Below are positions 24,693-35,559 of a stretch of 64,000 nt of DNA, piece after piece (position 1 is the first letter of the stretch; the number at the start of each line of letters is the position of its first letter). The position numbers and the translations under genes are program-made. Below the pieces are notes generated by a model. That model saw only the letters and a list, made by a program, of their open reading frames with translations. It did not search any database and had not been told where the DNA came from. Origin of the DNA: Ustilago trichophora (taxonomy: Eukaryota > Basidiomycota > Ustilaginomycetes > Ustilaginales > Ustilaginaceae); contig OOIN01000002.1 in assembly GCA_900323505.1 (NCBI GenBank), positions 930,001 through 994,000 of the forward strand. The letters are read 5' to 3'.

Positions 24693-27600
24693 GGAGGAAG
24701 AGAAGGTGACGAGGCGGAAAAGGAGCGGAAGGGTGTGGATGCAGCAATGTCACAGGGCAGTTGGGCCGGGTGATGCAAGTTGAATCCGAAATCCTGGTCG
24801 AGGAAGTACTGTACCAAGCAGACGATCACGCCCAGGTTTCGAGGAGGATGCGAGGGTGAGAGTCCAACAAACACCTAGTGCAAACCGCCCAAGAGTGATA
24901 CCGTTTCACCTAAACGAAGAGGCGTGACACGCTGAGCCACAGTCCCCTCCGGTAAGACGACGACGATGATGCTACAATGTCCGCACACTATGCTGATCAC
25001 AAAACTGAGGCGTACGGGGTGTGTGTCAAAGAATATGTGTTGGATGTGGGTCGCAACGGCGACCAGACGAGGAGACAAAAAGAAGTCGGCGACAAGAAGA
25101 AGGCGGAACTGCTCAAGGAGCAGCAAAACGGCGCTTCGATACGCGCAAATCCAGCGCTGAGTTGGGGCTCAGCTCATACAGTACGGTACAGGACAATAAA
25201 AGAGCACCGCCAAGAGACACGCAAAGGGTGCCTGCCTAATGGCGAGGTCAAATCTCTATTGTACTGGCATTGTGTGAGCTTTCAGCAGAGAAGCGGCAAG
25301 AACGAGTGCAAGTCGGAGGGTTTTTCCAGACTGCACGGAGGGTGAACACAAGAGGCATGAGCTGCAGGTAGTCGACTTAGCCGAATTGTATTTGTGTGCG
25401 TGTGTGTGTAACGATACCTGTATGTTTAGCGCGAACCCTTGATGAAGGACAGAGTGTCTCGACTTTTCAGTGATGCAAAGAAAGCAACCCAGCACAAGCA
25501 AACCCCACACGGACGGTGGAAACCTCTTTATTTTTCCAGAGGTGCCACTGACATGTAATTCCGAGCGAGTTCACTTTATGCCTGCCGTCGCTGCTGCGGA
25601 TGCATTTTGGCTGTTGTCTGGCATTGAATCCCAGCAGAGGTGTCAGCGGGTCTGTCATGGAGTCTTTGCGTTGGAAATGGTTTGGCTCGGCATTGTACGA
25701 CAGTGTCGAGCATGCACAGAGGCAGCAAAAAAACCCCACTTTGCTTGCCTTCTTTCGTTTCTGTAAAGGGCTGGGCATTGCCAACATTTCACACATCCAC
25801 TCTATGCAGTCTGATACGCACAGCTTCTCATGAGCCAAACACTCTAAATAGTAATGGGATGCTCCAATTTTTGCATTTTGTTTGTTCTCTGCTTCCAGAC
25901 GCAGGAAACCCCAACAACTGAAAAAAGGAGCTTTTTCTCCTGCTGAGCCCCGTGAAAAAGAAAAAACGAAAGAAAAAAAGAAAAAGAAAAACTCCGAGGA
26001 AAACGTCACTACATTCTGCCTGATCTTTTCTCCAACCCTGCTTAACAGCTCTTACGCGGATCCCGACCGACGCCAATTTCTTGTTGTGTGCTCGTGAAAA
26101 ATTCCACGATTTAAAATTCTGATACTGTTTTCAACGTAGATATTTTTGTTCTTTTTTTTTCCCTATTTTCACATGTGCTGCTGCTGCTCCAGCTGGGCGG
26201 CTCGCTGGCCGACTGGCTGCAGCTGCAAACCCTCAAGCTTCTCACGGTCTCACTTTTTGGAATTTCAATTAAAGGGGGAAAAAATCACCGGCGTGCTTGA
26301 GCATTACGGCGGGCGGGCAGTCAATTTGGACATCAGCTGCGCCCACACTTAAGAGCACACGGTCTCAGGCCCGACAACAACAACACAAACACAAGATCAA
26401 TAGACTGACAGCTCCCGGTTTGACAAGTGGCTGTGACATCTCGGATTCGGCCGCTACTCAACTTCCTGTCCTGTAAGCTGGTCAAGCTGATGCGAATCCA
26501 GTCAACTGCACATCCTCTGGTGTCGTAGGCTGGGCGTACATGATGCTACAAATTAACGATCAAAGACGAGGGCCGAGAAGGCCGTTCAGTCGTCTCTGGT
26601 CGTGGGTTAGAGGCTCCTTCCGATGTGCTTAGGGTCATCCTAGATCCAAAAAGGCATTGAGTCCTAGCCGCTCCGCACGTTGTCTGTGAGATCCATATCG
26701 ACTCGAGATTGAGACATGAGACTATGCTTCTCACGTTGATGCTTGCATCGTGGGAAACGCTTGCTATCCGAGCAAAAGCAACGTAGCAGTGGATCTCGAT
26801 TCATCGTGTCTTGCATCTCTTTGGCTGGTAACGAGATTCTGGTACGCGCGCATCTTGCCGAGAGACAGGCATCGACAGGAGCCCACATGCTAGAGGCGAG
26901 CGTTCATACGTCTCAATAAGGGCTGATGATGCATCACATAGCTACCGAGCCATCTTGGAAGACGTTGTCGAGCGGCGAGCGATATAAGCGACCAAATCTT
27001 GGTCGCAATGAACGGAACTCGGTCATGCAGCATAGATCCGGACCATGAATACCAGATCTCCAACAAGAAAACGAATGTGTACTTTATTTGCATGCCAGTT
27101 CCAGCTGCTCAATGTGTAGCCGAGGGCGGTATGTAGCTTGTATCGGCAATGCTCGAACACGACACAGTACTGTGGAAATAACACTTGCGATCCACACATT
27201 TAGAGAGCAACACCCGTAGCCGAATCAGTCAAGCCTAGTGTCAGAGGTTGGAACAGTGGCGCATTGAAATCCTCTCATCCCTGCATCTTGACCCCACGCT
27301 CCACACTGCAAGCGCCGATGTTTTTCGTGGCTTCACGGGAGGTGCCCATTGTTGCCGCTCGCTCATTAGTAGTGGCTGAATTTCACTCACACAAATATTG
27401 TGTGTAGCCATTTTTGGAATGCAACTTGTTTGACCTGCTCTCTAAGACGACCTGTCTTCCTCAACAGGCCCATCAAGAAACTTTCTGATATTTTTGTTTC
27501 GTGCAAGCCATTCCGAACCCTGCCATCGCTAAACGTAGCCATGACATGTCCCTGTCGAGCTACATTGGCTCGCCTTGCATATGTCGATCTGACTTGCAAA

Positions 27601-28123
27601 ACGCGTCTTAGTCTCGACTGTTGGTGTCTTGCGGAGTATCAAGCAGCAGCACTGCACGCATCCTGAAGGTACAAATCAGTCTTGAGCCTGCAAGCACTCT
27701 TGTTGGATCAAAATTCCTGCTTGTATGATTCGAAAGCACACACTCAACACAAGATTGCGAGTGCCGAAACCCAAAAGAAGAAAAAGAAAGTCGATCGGAA
27801 ATAAGGGTTAAAAAAAAGAAGTCAGAAGGGAAAACAAGTTTAAATTCCAGTCGCAAAGAAGGCGAGGGGTCAGAGGGGAGAGCTTCGGTTAAATTGCTCT
27901 CAGGCCTAGCGTGGGACTCGAGGCGTAAATTTGCGACGTCATTCGAAGGGCTCTAGAATCCCAAGCTGCTCCAGACCTTTTGGCGTCTCGGTTGGCCTCG
28001 CTTCCGATGCATGTTGTCATTTTACGAGGGTGCATATCGTTTGCACCCTGCATCATCACGATCCCATTCCACACAAATCCTTTCTTTGTTCACAGATCAC
28101 TCTCAAGAGAGCACAGTCAGGTA

Positions 28124-28450
28124 CACGTGTCAAGAAACGAAGTGAGTAAGAAAAAATTGATTGCCTAACTCGGGAGAGTCGCTTGCGAGCTCCCAGCCGT
28201 GGCCGTAAGGGGCACGGGTGGTCGAGCGTCGCGTGAAAGCGAGGCGAAATGCGCGTGAGACCTAACAGACATGACAACATGCAAACTAACATGCAAGGCG
28301 TGAACAGGGACGGGAGAGGCGGGTGAGACGAAAAAGAGCTGTCGACGACGTCGAGCAGCGAATGAGTGATGATGGTGAGGAGAAGGAAGAGTGTCGAGTG
28401 CGGCAACTCTGAAAAAGGACAAAGGGACACACGTGTCCACCGATCACGTG
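28124..28450. promoter_or_regulatory. Cluster of three CACGTG E-box motifs
   Basis: CACGTG occurs at 28124-28129, 28430-28435 and 28445-28450, so the last two are 15 bases apart. CACGTG is bound by bHLH factors such as Cbf1 in fungi. About 16 copies are expected by chance in 64 kb, so the clustering rather than the presence is notable. The site is 4.6-4.9 kb from the transcription-factor start. Confidence 0.25.
28419..28427 (+). promoter_or_regulatory. ACAAAGGGA, exact match to the Ustilago pheromone response element
   Basis: The 9-mer ACAAAGGGA is the element bound by the HMG factor Prf1 in Ustilago maydis. It directly precedes one of the CACGTG sites. About 0.5 exact matches are expected by chance in 64 kb over both strands, and sites usually work in multiples, so the call is weak. 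Confidence 0.15.
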
Positions 28451-29248
28451 CTCTCGGCCGAGTGAAGCTAGCGTCTGTTTCACATACGCTCTACATGATT
28501 GCCATGACCAACATGCGACTGGTCATTGACATCTGCCAATTGCTAGCTCGGCATCGACGGCCAATTTCTCAGACATTCGGCGTTCAAAGTCGATGCCGTG
28601 CTGGTACAATACCTCCTGTACATACAGTATATCTGAGCTGCCGTGTTGCCCATCAAGTGCTTCGAGTCGATCTGCGCAGGACCCAACTCGGCAGACAACG
28701 AAGGGGATTTGCTCGATCTGTGCGACTTCGAAGCTAGACTTGGCAACGGATCGGCTGGTCTTGATTGTCAAAATGGCGCAAGCCACACATTCTACAGTAT
28801 TTGCATGGACGGGGCCGTGCTGCAGCGGGTTGTTGGCTCGAAAGATGCTGCAGCTTTCTAGAGACGGTCTTTTCATCCATTGCTTTGATACCACGTCTCG
28901 GCAACATCTTTCATAGCCGACGGAGATTTCTCCGTGCCCGTGTATGACATTCCGCATGTCAGCCGTTCTCAAGAGCGGAGCCTTGATTGAGCGGAGGCAT
29001 CTGAGACCATTCGGGACACGGACTTCACATGTCGATACAGTCCTAGAACCAACAGTTTTACCGCGGAAGTGTCGTGATGCTGCGAGCTTTCGCCTAGGCA
29101 GTGCAGAACTTCGGCCTGCATACTGAACTAAACCCTTGACTCTAAAAATTCGACTTCATTCTGCTGCGATTCTCTGCTTGTGCTACCTGCGAAGCGAAAG
29201 CAAACAGCAAATCGCACAGCGGCACCGCAAGCGTGAAAGTCACACAAA

Positions 29249-29249
<1 letters not shown>

Positions 29250-29279
<30 letters not shown>
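29250..29279. repeat. Poly(A) homopolymer, 30 bases
   Basis: Thirty uninterrupted A residues. It could be a simple repeat or the tail of a retroposed transcript. I found no convincing target-site duplication on either side, so the retroposition idea is unsupported. Confidence 0.85.
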
Positions 29280-29282
<3 letters not shown>

Positions 29283-29797
29283 GCCCCTCTATCTCCGACG
29301 ACTCGCAGCGGCTACTGTAGCACCTCGTCTTGCATCGTCTCGACCTTGATCAATAGCTTCCTCGTCACGTCGCGCCAAGCGCGCCTCTACAGTCATTTTC
29401 TCCCCACCCTGCCCGACAGTTTGCATTGTCCATCCTCACCGCTTGCATCTGGTCACCCGAACCTTTTCAGCTGCTTTGACCTGCAGAAATAACCCAACAC
29501 AATGGCAGTCCACGTCATTCGTCTGCATTGTCATTGGGTCCCGCGTAATGCAACAGGACCTTGCGGTACAATTGTTTCCTTGATACCGATGACTGCGCTC
29601 TGCTTGTTCAAGCAAAGCAGAGACTTGTAAATGGAAAGCAGCTAGCATTTCGAAACCAATGATCAGCTGCGCGATTGTCCAGTAGGTGGCCATCGTGACG
29701 ATTTTCAGTTCGATAATTGCCATCTTCTTTTCTCTCCTGTACGTGCTTGACGATGCTTCTGTTTCAAAACGGAATCTGGCCCGAAGAGTTGGAAACT

Positions 29798-29856
29798 CAT
29801 TTATATTTTTAATATAATTTTTATTATTTTTATTCTTACTTGTTTTTATATATTCA
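29798..29856. other. AT-rich patch
   Basis: About 60 bases that are mostly A and T (TTTATATTTTTAATATAATT-like), in contrast with the GC-rich surroundings. It lies 60 bases left of the MITE. An insertion scar or replication/unwinding element is possible, but nothing in the sequence decides it. Confidence 0.5.
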
Positions 29857-29918
29857 TGTGGACTCGGTCACAGGAGCAAAAATTCGGCGGAGAATTAAAA
29901 AAAAGGGAGAAGAAAATA

Positions 29919-30306
29919 CAGTCGCGTCCAAAACTGTCCCATAATTTTGTTCTGAGCTGAATATCAATGAGGCTCCACACCAGTCATTTTTACAAATCTA
30001 AGCCTCCTCACAAGAATGATCACCACCATAATGTCAATATTTTACTAGCTCATATCTAAAACCTGGATGTGATAGATGCTATCCATAGCTACAACTTCCT
30101 CACCAACAAAAAAAATAGTTTGTAGCTATGGATAGCATCTATCACATCCAGGTTTTAGATATGAGCTAGTAAAATATTGACATTAAGGTGGTGATCATTC
30201 TTGTGTGATGTGGTGTTTCAGAGCTAATTGTGTGCTGTGCTGTTGGAAATTTTCAGAATTTGCAACTCAAATTTGGTAAGATACGGGGCAGTATTGGACG
30301 CGACTG
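29919..30306. mobile_element. Tc1/mariner-like MITE (388 bp, TA target duplication)
   Basis: Terminal inverted repeats of 22 bp start CAGTCGCGTCC and match at 20 of 22 positions (29919-29940 against 30285-30306). The element is bordered on both sides by TA (29917-29918 and 30307-30308), the duplication made by Tc1/mariner transposases. No coding capacity is present, so it is non-autonomous. Inside is a near-perfect 86-bp inverted repeat. The family is not one I can name. Mobilisation would need a transposase elsewhere in the genome. Confidence 0.85.
30009..30205. repeat. Long internal inverted repeat (86-bp arms, 25-bp spacer)
   Basis: The left arm 30009-30094 and right arm 30120-30205 are reverse complements with one mismatch in 86. 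The 25-base spacer is A-rich. As RNA this would form a long hairpin; as DNA it can form a cruciform. The arms do not extend to the element ends, so the MITE has outer terminal repeats, unique flanks and an inner palindrome. Confidence 0.95.
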
Positions 30307-31311
30307 TAGAATAGAAATCAAAATTTATATGGAAGAGCAAGTGCAACAGGACTCAACATTTGCTTCGCTTGCTTTACGTCGCTATACCATGTTTGACAGC
30401 TAGGGTGCCGTACATTGTTCAACTCGTCTAGATTCAGCTGTCATCCCTGTTCGGCCTCGGATCCGGCTTGTTAATACTTGTCGAGCACATGTAAGTCGGC
30501 GAAATTGACGGTACTGCACAGCTGATTCTTAATTTAGTGTTCCCGAATTGTTCGGTTTCTATAGTCGGTCCGCTCTTCCGTGCATCAAGTGCTTGGCTCC
30601 CGAACGCCAAATGACCCCTTCCCGTCCTTGCACTTCGGTGGCACACCGTTTCCGAACCTGTCACTCAGCTATCACACTCCCTCGCCTCGAACGTCCTCAT
30701 TCACATTGTCAGGGTTTGCAAATGCGGGACTACGCCCCCGAATGTCTCAATTTGGCTACGCCCAAGGGCTCGCACCTTCTCCTTCGCTGGCAAATGTGCT
30801 AACTTTAGCAAACAAATGTATGTACGCGTGACGACATATTGTTTATAGTCTGGCATGCAACAAGTTGAATCTGTGATCCGGATGTTGTGCTTCCGATCTT
30901 TGATTTTAGACGTTACACTGTGACGACGGTAACGATATACTGCTACTGTCGCTCTTTGAATCTTATGTGCAAATCCTTCTGGGCTCTACTACCGTCCGAT
31001 GCTCACTGGTCCAGGGGACATATTCTAGGTCGGGGTCCAAATGGCGTGCTGTACTGTTTGGTTCCCGCTTCTAAGAACAATGCCTGTAAATAGTCTCCAC
31101 AAGGTGCACATGACAATGAATGCCGACAGGAGGTAACCTCGAAACAAAGTTTGGGGGGAAAAAGAGCTCTCGAAACCATGCATTTCTGCTTGGCTCTGGG
31201 TTCCACATGTGGCTACTCAAAGCGGTGACGTTGCATAGCTAGCATGATGATCTTGTTTGGAAGCGCAATCCCAGCTTGGATGGCGTCAAAGTTTCTCATG
31301 GAAATATAGAA

Positions 31312-31330
31312 AGAGAGAGAGAGAGAGAGA
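31312..31330. repeat. (AG)n microsatellite
   Basis: About nine AG units in the 3' flank of the F-box gene. No coding context. Confidence 0.8.
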
Positions 31331-31857
31331 CAGAGAGTGAAAGGGGGCAAGGCAAGGCATTGCTTGGCAGAACCACCATCACGCCGCGGCCAGAGTGCGG
31401 CAACGTCGCATTCGGCACCACCAATGCATGTCGAACGGAAATTCCGAAACCTCTTGGTACACACATTACCCGAATCATGTACTCCACTTTTGCTACGCCA
31501 CAACCTTATCACTGCACACAGCTTCCCACCGTTCCTCTCTCTCATGCTACAATAGTCCACCAGCTGATTTCCACCGCTCTAATCGCGCATATCCAATGTC
31601 CACAAGCGGTTGTCGAGCCACACTGAACCACCGCACCATGAGATAGCCGCCGATTCATTGCTGCTGTATCGCCAAGAGGAACGCGTCCTTTTCGTGCATG
31701 CCACTGCCCCGTGCACGAAGCACAAGGTCGAAGCAGTGCCAGCCTGGCCACTGTTTGGCACCATTACACCTTTGGTCTATCAGCTGCTGTACAGACACAC
31801 TCGGAAATCTGGCCAAGACAAACATCAGTCATGCGAAGGGTAAACGAGGACAACAAT

Positions 31858-33369
31858 CTAGAACTTGATGCGACTTTTACAGTGGTTGCATGTGACGATG
31901 CTCCTCTCGAACATTTCTTCAATGTCCTTTCGATTCTCTGCCTCGGCACCACTTTCCTCCCTGCCTTGCAGGATCACATGGAGCCGCCTCCGAGTCGCGT
32001 CTGGGCGGGCAACCAAATCTTTGCAGTAGCTGCTGCTGCCTAGACTGTTGCGGTTTTCGACTGAATCTGCCCCTGCTTTTCCACCTGCACCACTGCCGGT
32101 TGCCCTTCTCTTTTCAGGATCAGACTCGGTGCCGCTGCACCCATGGTGCTCATCACGGACTTTAGATCCGATTGTTGGGGCATCCGCTGCACCCTCACCC
32201 CAATCTGTTTCCGTCATCATATCGATACAGTATCCCTGATATCCCATCTGCAACCCCTCGCCGCGAAGGTAAGGCTGCCCTGGGCGACGCGGTCGCCTTT
32301 TTCCCACTTGCACAATGATCTGCGTGCTGGTACATTGCTTGAAGCCAATCCTCGAAGACGATCCCTGCCGTCCGGCATCGAAAGCTACTGTCTGCATCGA
32401 AGTCGGCCCTGAGCTAGAATGCGCTAACAACACAGAAGTCGAAGGACGTAGTCGAGCAATTGAGGCTGGGTCTTCTTCCTCCATCCAGCACCGAATCTTG
32501 AGATCGTCTGCAGCGGCTTGTTGCCAGATACGCGTATCCGCCCTATCCGTCTTGACAACTGTGCATACGTCTTTTAGCGACGGTTGCAAGCGAAGTTGTT
32601 GAATCAGAAATGCTCCTGCAATGCCGTGCCATCCGGTCAAGAACAAGCAGCGGATCTGGTTGATACCCGCATTCCGTGAAACATCCGGTCTTGTCGTCAT
32701 CACCGTCGATGCCGTCGTCGTGCTAGGCCCATGAATAGCATATCCGACTTTCCGTGACTCGCCGCCAGCCAAAAAAGCCAGCACGGCTTGCAAAAGATCT
32801 ACATCGATCAGGCTTTCATCCCGCGTCAGCTCGTGCATCGTCTGGGAAGCATCCATAACCGCTTTCGGCGAAGCTCTTTCGGTGATGCTTGAGACTGAGC
32901 TTGAAAGTCGATCATGGGATCGCGTGAGCGAATATCCTTCGATCTGTCGCGCAGCCTCTCTCCATTCTGCCAGGTTCAGCCTTTGGGCTGGTTCTAAGAA
33001 GAGAAGCTCTCGATCAAATTGGCTGAAGATGATACGGAGACTTCGGCAGGTCGCTGTGCTGAGCACCACCAGCGCTGCTAGATCCAGAAAGCGCGACAAG
33101 TATAACAAAACCTCGGGCGGCAGCGTCTCGATGCGGGCTCTGTGACTTGAGATCTGGCCTTGATCTTGCACATGCGACCTTTCCAGATTCCCATACCCAC
33201 GCTGGTCTATCTTTGTTTTGTCACATTGCAACGCATCTGATGGCTGTACTGGATCGAAGCTGGAGGTCTCATTGCAAGCGCTTCGGACCCCGACTTTCTT
33301 GTAAGTGACTGCGGTGCTATCTTGATCCGGATAAACGGACCGCGACGATGATCCCAGTAACGGCATCAT
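31858..33369 (-). CDS. F-box-domain protein of unknown target
   Basis: The product is 503 aa, a single exon, starting MMPLLGSSS at 33369 (second Met possible). An F-box-like segment lies at about 79-118 (IETLPPEVLLYLSRFLDLAAL, then ATCRSLR), the Skp1-binding motif of SCF ubiquitin ligases. The rest contains short hydrophobic strands (RCLFLTGWHGIAGAFLIQQL; VCTVVKT) that could form an alpha/beta substrate module. It has no obvious WD40 or LRR repeats. The C-terminus ends CNHCKSRIKF, a CxxC pair very near the end. I do not recognise an orthologue. The role as an SCF substrate adaptor is inferred only from the F-box. A telomere-like CCCTAACCCTAAC sits about 70 bases upstream of the start. Confidence 0.7.
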   Translation of the reverse strand: MMPLLGSSSRSVYPDQDSTAVTYKKVGVRSACNETSSFDPVQPSDALQCDKTKIDQRGYGNLERSHVQDQGQISSHRARIETLPPEVLLYLSRFLDLAALVVLSTATCRSLRIIFSQFDRELLFLEPAQRLNLAEWREAARQIEGYSLTRSHDRLSSSVSSITERASPKAVMDASQTMHELTRDESLIDVDLLQAVLAFLAGGESRKVGYAIHGPSTTTASTVMTTRPDVSRNAGINQIRCLFLTGWHGIAGAFLIQQLRLQPSLKDVCTVVKTDRADTRIWQQAAADDLKIRCWMEEEDPASIARLRPSTSVLLAHSSSGPTSMQTVAFDAGRQGSSSRIGFKQCTSTQIIVQVGKRRPRRPGQPYLRGEGLQMGYQGYCIDMMTETDWGEGAADAPTIGSKVRDEHHGCSGTESDPEKRRATGSGAGGKAGADSVENRNSLGSSSYCKDLVARPDATRRRLHVILQGREESGAEAENRKDIEEMFERSIVTCNHCKSRIKF

Positions 33370-33439
33370 GTTGTTGTGCTAGTCATGTGAAGCTGTTAAA
33401 TGTACGGCCCATATGGCAGTGCCGACACTTTGACTTTAT

Positions 33440-33452
33440 CCCTAACCCTAAC
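33440..33452. promoter_or_regulatory. Telomere-like repeat (CCCTAACCCTAAC)
   Basis: Two tandem CCCTAA units plus one C-rich remainder. The fungal telomere repeat in this group is TTAGGG. It sits about 70-85 bases upstream of the F-box start codon. Short interstitial copies in promoters can serve as binding sites for Myb-type telobox proteins such as Tbf1. A trace of a repaired break is the alternative. Confidence 0.4.
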
Positions 33453-34435
33453 TTGACGCCTTGACCAATAAGCTGCAAGCAAGACCTCGATCCACCAATC
33501 CAGCAGAGTCGCTTCACAAGGCTCGCCGTGAGCAGATTGGGGAATTCCAGCTGAATTTACGATCTTCCAAGACAGCTTTTGAGGTCACCAAATGACAGGA
33601 AGGAGTGGCTTGCTTGGGACTTTACCCCTTTGCCATAGGTCCGGGGGTAGGCGATCAAGTCGGAGTTACTCAAAGCTGGCCTCCACGGAAGAATGAGCAG
33701 TAGTTGTGGGACTCGTGCTGACCCTGCGACAACTTGTCACTAGTAAGTGAGGCTGCGTTCGAGACCTCCTTTCGTATGGCAGCAGCAGCCCCTGTACCGT
33801 CAAGCCACCTTACAACGCTCGCCAGATGGCTTTTGCCGATACCAGCCTAGACCGATACGGAGTCAAGCGGGAGCAACCGGTCCGGAGAGTCTCGAGACGA
33901 TCCAGTACGGTAGCTGGGTCGAGTATGGGATGGTTGCAATGTTTTGCCTGTTCTTCGCAACGATGTATCGGCAGACGCCTGACACGGGTATTTTAGGGTA
34001 TTAGCGCAGTGTGATCAAATTACTGTATCACGCCTGCTGTCGGTGCCGGAGGGTGAGGGAGACCTGGCCGAAAGAATGGCGTGGGCGAGGTTCCAGACTT
34101 TGATGGTGGCTGTCGAGGTGGGGCGCACCGTCGATCGATGGAATTGATGTAGTGTCCACCCGGAAGTATTTTGGGGGAAACCTGACTAGACAGCTAGGTT
34201 ATACATTGTGGCTTGCCCGCAGGTGAAGAGGACGAATTTGGCCGTGGGGGGAGGGGGACTATGCTGAAGGTGATGGAAGAAGAAACCAAAAGCAGCGGCG
34301 CCTTTTGTTTGTCGGTTGATGTTGGTCGCAAGATGTGCATCGGGTTGTCGCGGAGACAAGTGGAGGCATATCCGATTCTCCGCCTTTTATCAGTCACGCT
34401 TGTGACACCTTTATTGCTGTCACGCCGCTTCGGTT

Positions 34436-34466
34436 TTACTGTACATACAGTACCGTACAGTACAAT
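34436..34466. promoter_or_regulatory. Cluster of TACTGTA/TACAGTA motifs
   Basis: Within 31 bases the sequence carries TACTGTA, ATACAGTA and GTACAGTAC in overlapping form. The same self-complementary core recurs in several other non-coding stretches of the window. Confidence 0.3.
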
Positions 34467-35559
34467 CCTCATGCCCTAAATTGGAGCATCAAGACGGTCT
34501 ATCATGACAATCTTGTCTTCACCCATCTAGTCTATGTTCTACCGGTCGTCAGGGCAACAGGGATGTCAATGATGATACACGAGATGGTGGATGTACGGCA
34601 AAGATGTTCCTGAACGTAATTTAGAAGGGGTTTGCTGCACGCCCACCTGAAATTACTCACGCTATCGTTCTTGACATTTTGCTCGCAAAACATCATATCC
34701 AACATGGGTTAGCCACGGTGCAAGATATACGTACAATACCTTACCGTTCCACAGAAGCAACAGGAGTCTTGGTCATATCCAAATCATTCATTACGGCACA
34801 ACTTTGCGATTGAAGCCTCCGTTGCAAACAGCTTGGTCCTTGTACGTACACATGGAGGACGGGATCAAGATTTGAAGGCGTAAAATCTCTCGTTGAACCA
34901 ACCTCGCTCTAGAAATAACACAGCATTCGTTTGGTTGGGTGATTTGACACACAGATAGGCAGTTACTTCGCGAATCGGTGGGAGTGTGAGCGCTTGTGAT
35001 CTAGAGATGAGGGCAGAACGAATCTGCTGTCGCCAATCTGAATTGGCAATCCAAGCAGCTTGACACGTTCGCTGCAATCTCTGGCAACTGCATTAGCATC
35101 GCATCGCTGCATCGGTGATTGAAGTGCAAACCATGATGCAAGCAGGGAAGCGGAAGGGCAAGCGCCGCAAACTTTGCCTCTTTTCAGAGCGCTTTTCTTG
35201 CCAACAGCAAGTCGCGGTCTAACACACACAAGATCGGGCCGATGTATAGTCCATCGGCGATGTCAATATCGCAGAGGTAAGGCACTCTCGACAAGGAGAC
35301 CTGAACATAACGAGGATCCGAAACATTCGCAGACTTGGCAGACGCAGTTCAGAGATGGTATCACGACGACTTGGGAGCAAAGCGAGACAATGTATGAAAA
35401 AGTACAAAACGGGAAACTTGTTGTGAGGAACCGGAGACGATGGATGGGGTGGTGCAAAGTGCAGAGGGCAGATAGCAGGTAGCAAATAGCAAATGAGGAG
35501 CTGGAGGTTCTCATTGTACGAGGTCAGGTGAGATTATGCGTTAAAGACGAGCGAGAGGT

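Larger units (their letters stand above)
23565..31857. other. 8.3-kb region without a convincing gene (transcription-factor upstream region)
   Basis: The longest gene-free stretch in the window. Frames in it are short, overlap on both strands and lack recognisable domains. Contents, left to right: about 1 kb of probable leader/promoter of the factor; GAG-rich repeats (24428-24692); A-rich runs near 25965-25990; three CACGTG sites (28124, 28430, 28445) and an ACAAAGGGA (28419-28427); a 30-base poly(A) (29250-29279); a CT-rich, leader-like stretch (29281-29500) followed by only a 43-codon frame; an AT-rich patch (29798-29856); a MITE (29919-30306); an AG run (31312-31330). It may be a long regulatory region, host non-coding RNA, or hold decayed insertions. 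The right end is the 3' flank of the F-box gene. Confidence 0.6.
33370..35559. other. Intergenic: F-box gene promoter and MRT4 3' flank
   Basis: 2,190 bases with no gene I can support. Contents: the telomere-like motif at 33440-33452, and a cluster of TACTGTA/TACAGTA motifs at 34436-34466 with another TACTGTA near 34024. Frames at 33747-34004 and 34213-34479 lack domains and leader-like start contexts. Confidence 0.55.

Noticed and set aside
24347..24753. Frames encoding poly-Ser/Leu or Glu/Asp runs
   Set aside because: They come from GAG-rich repeats on both strands, with no flanking protein-like sequence.
28523..28972. 149-codon minus-strand frame in the gene-poor region
   Set aside because: Slightly protein-like composition but no domain, signal peptide or leader. 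Could be a relic, but evidence is too thin to call a gene.
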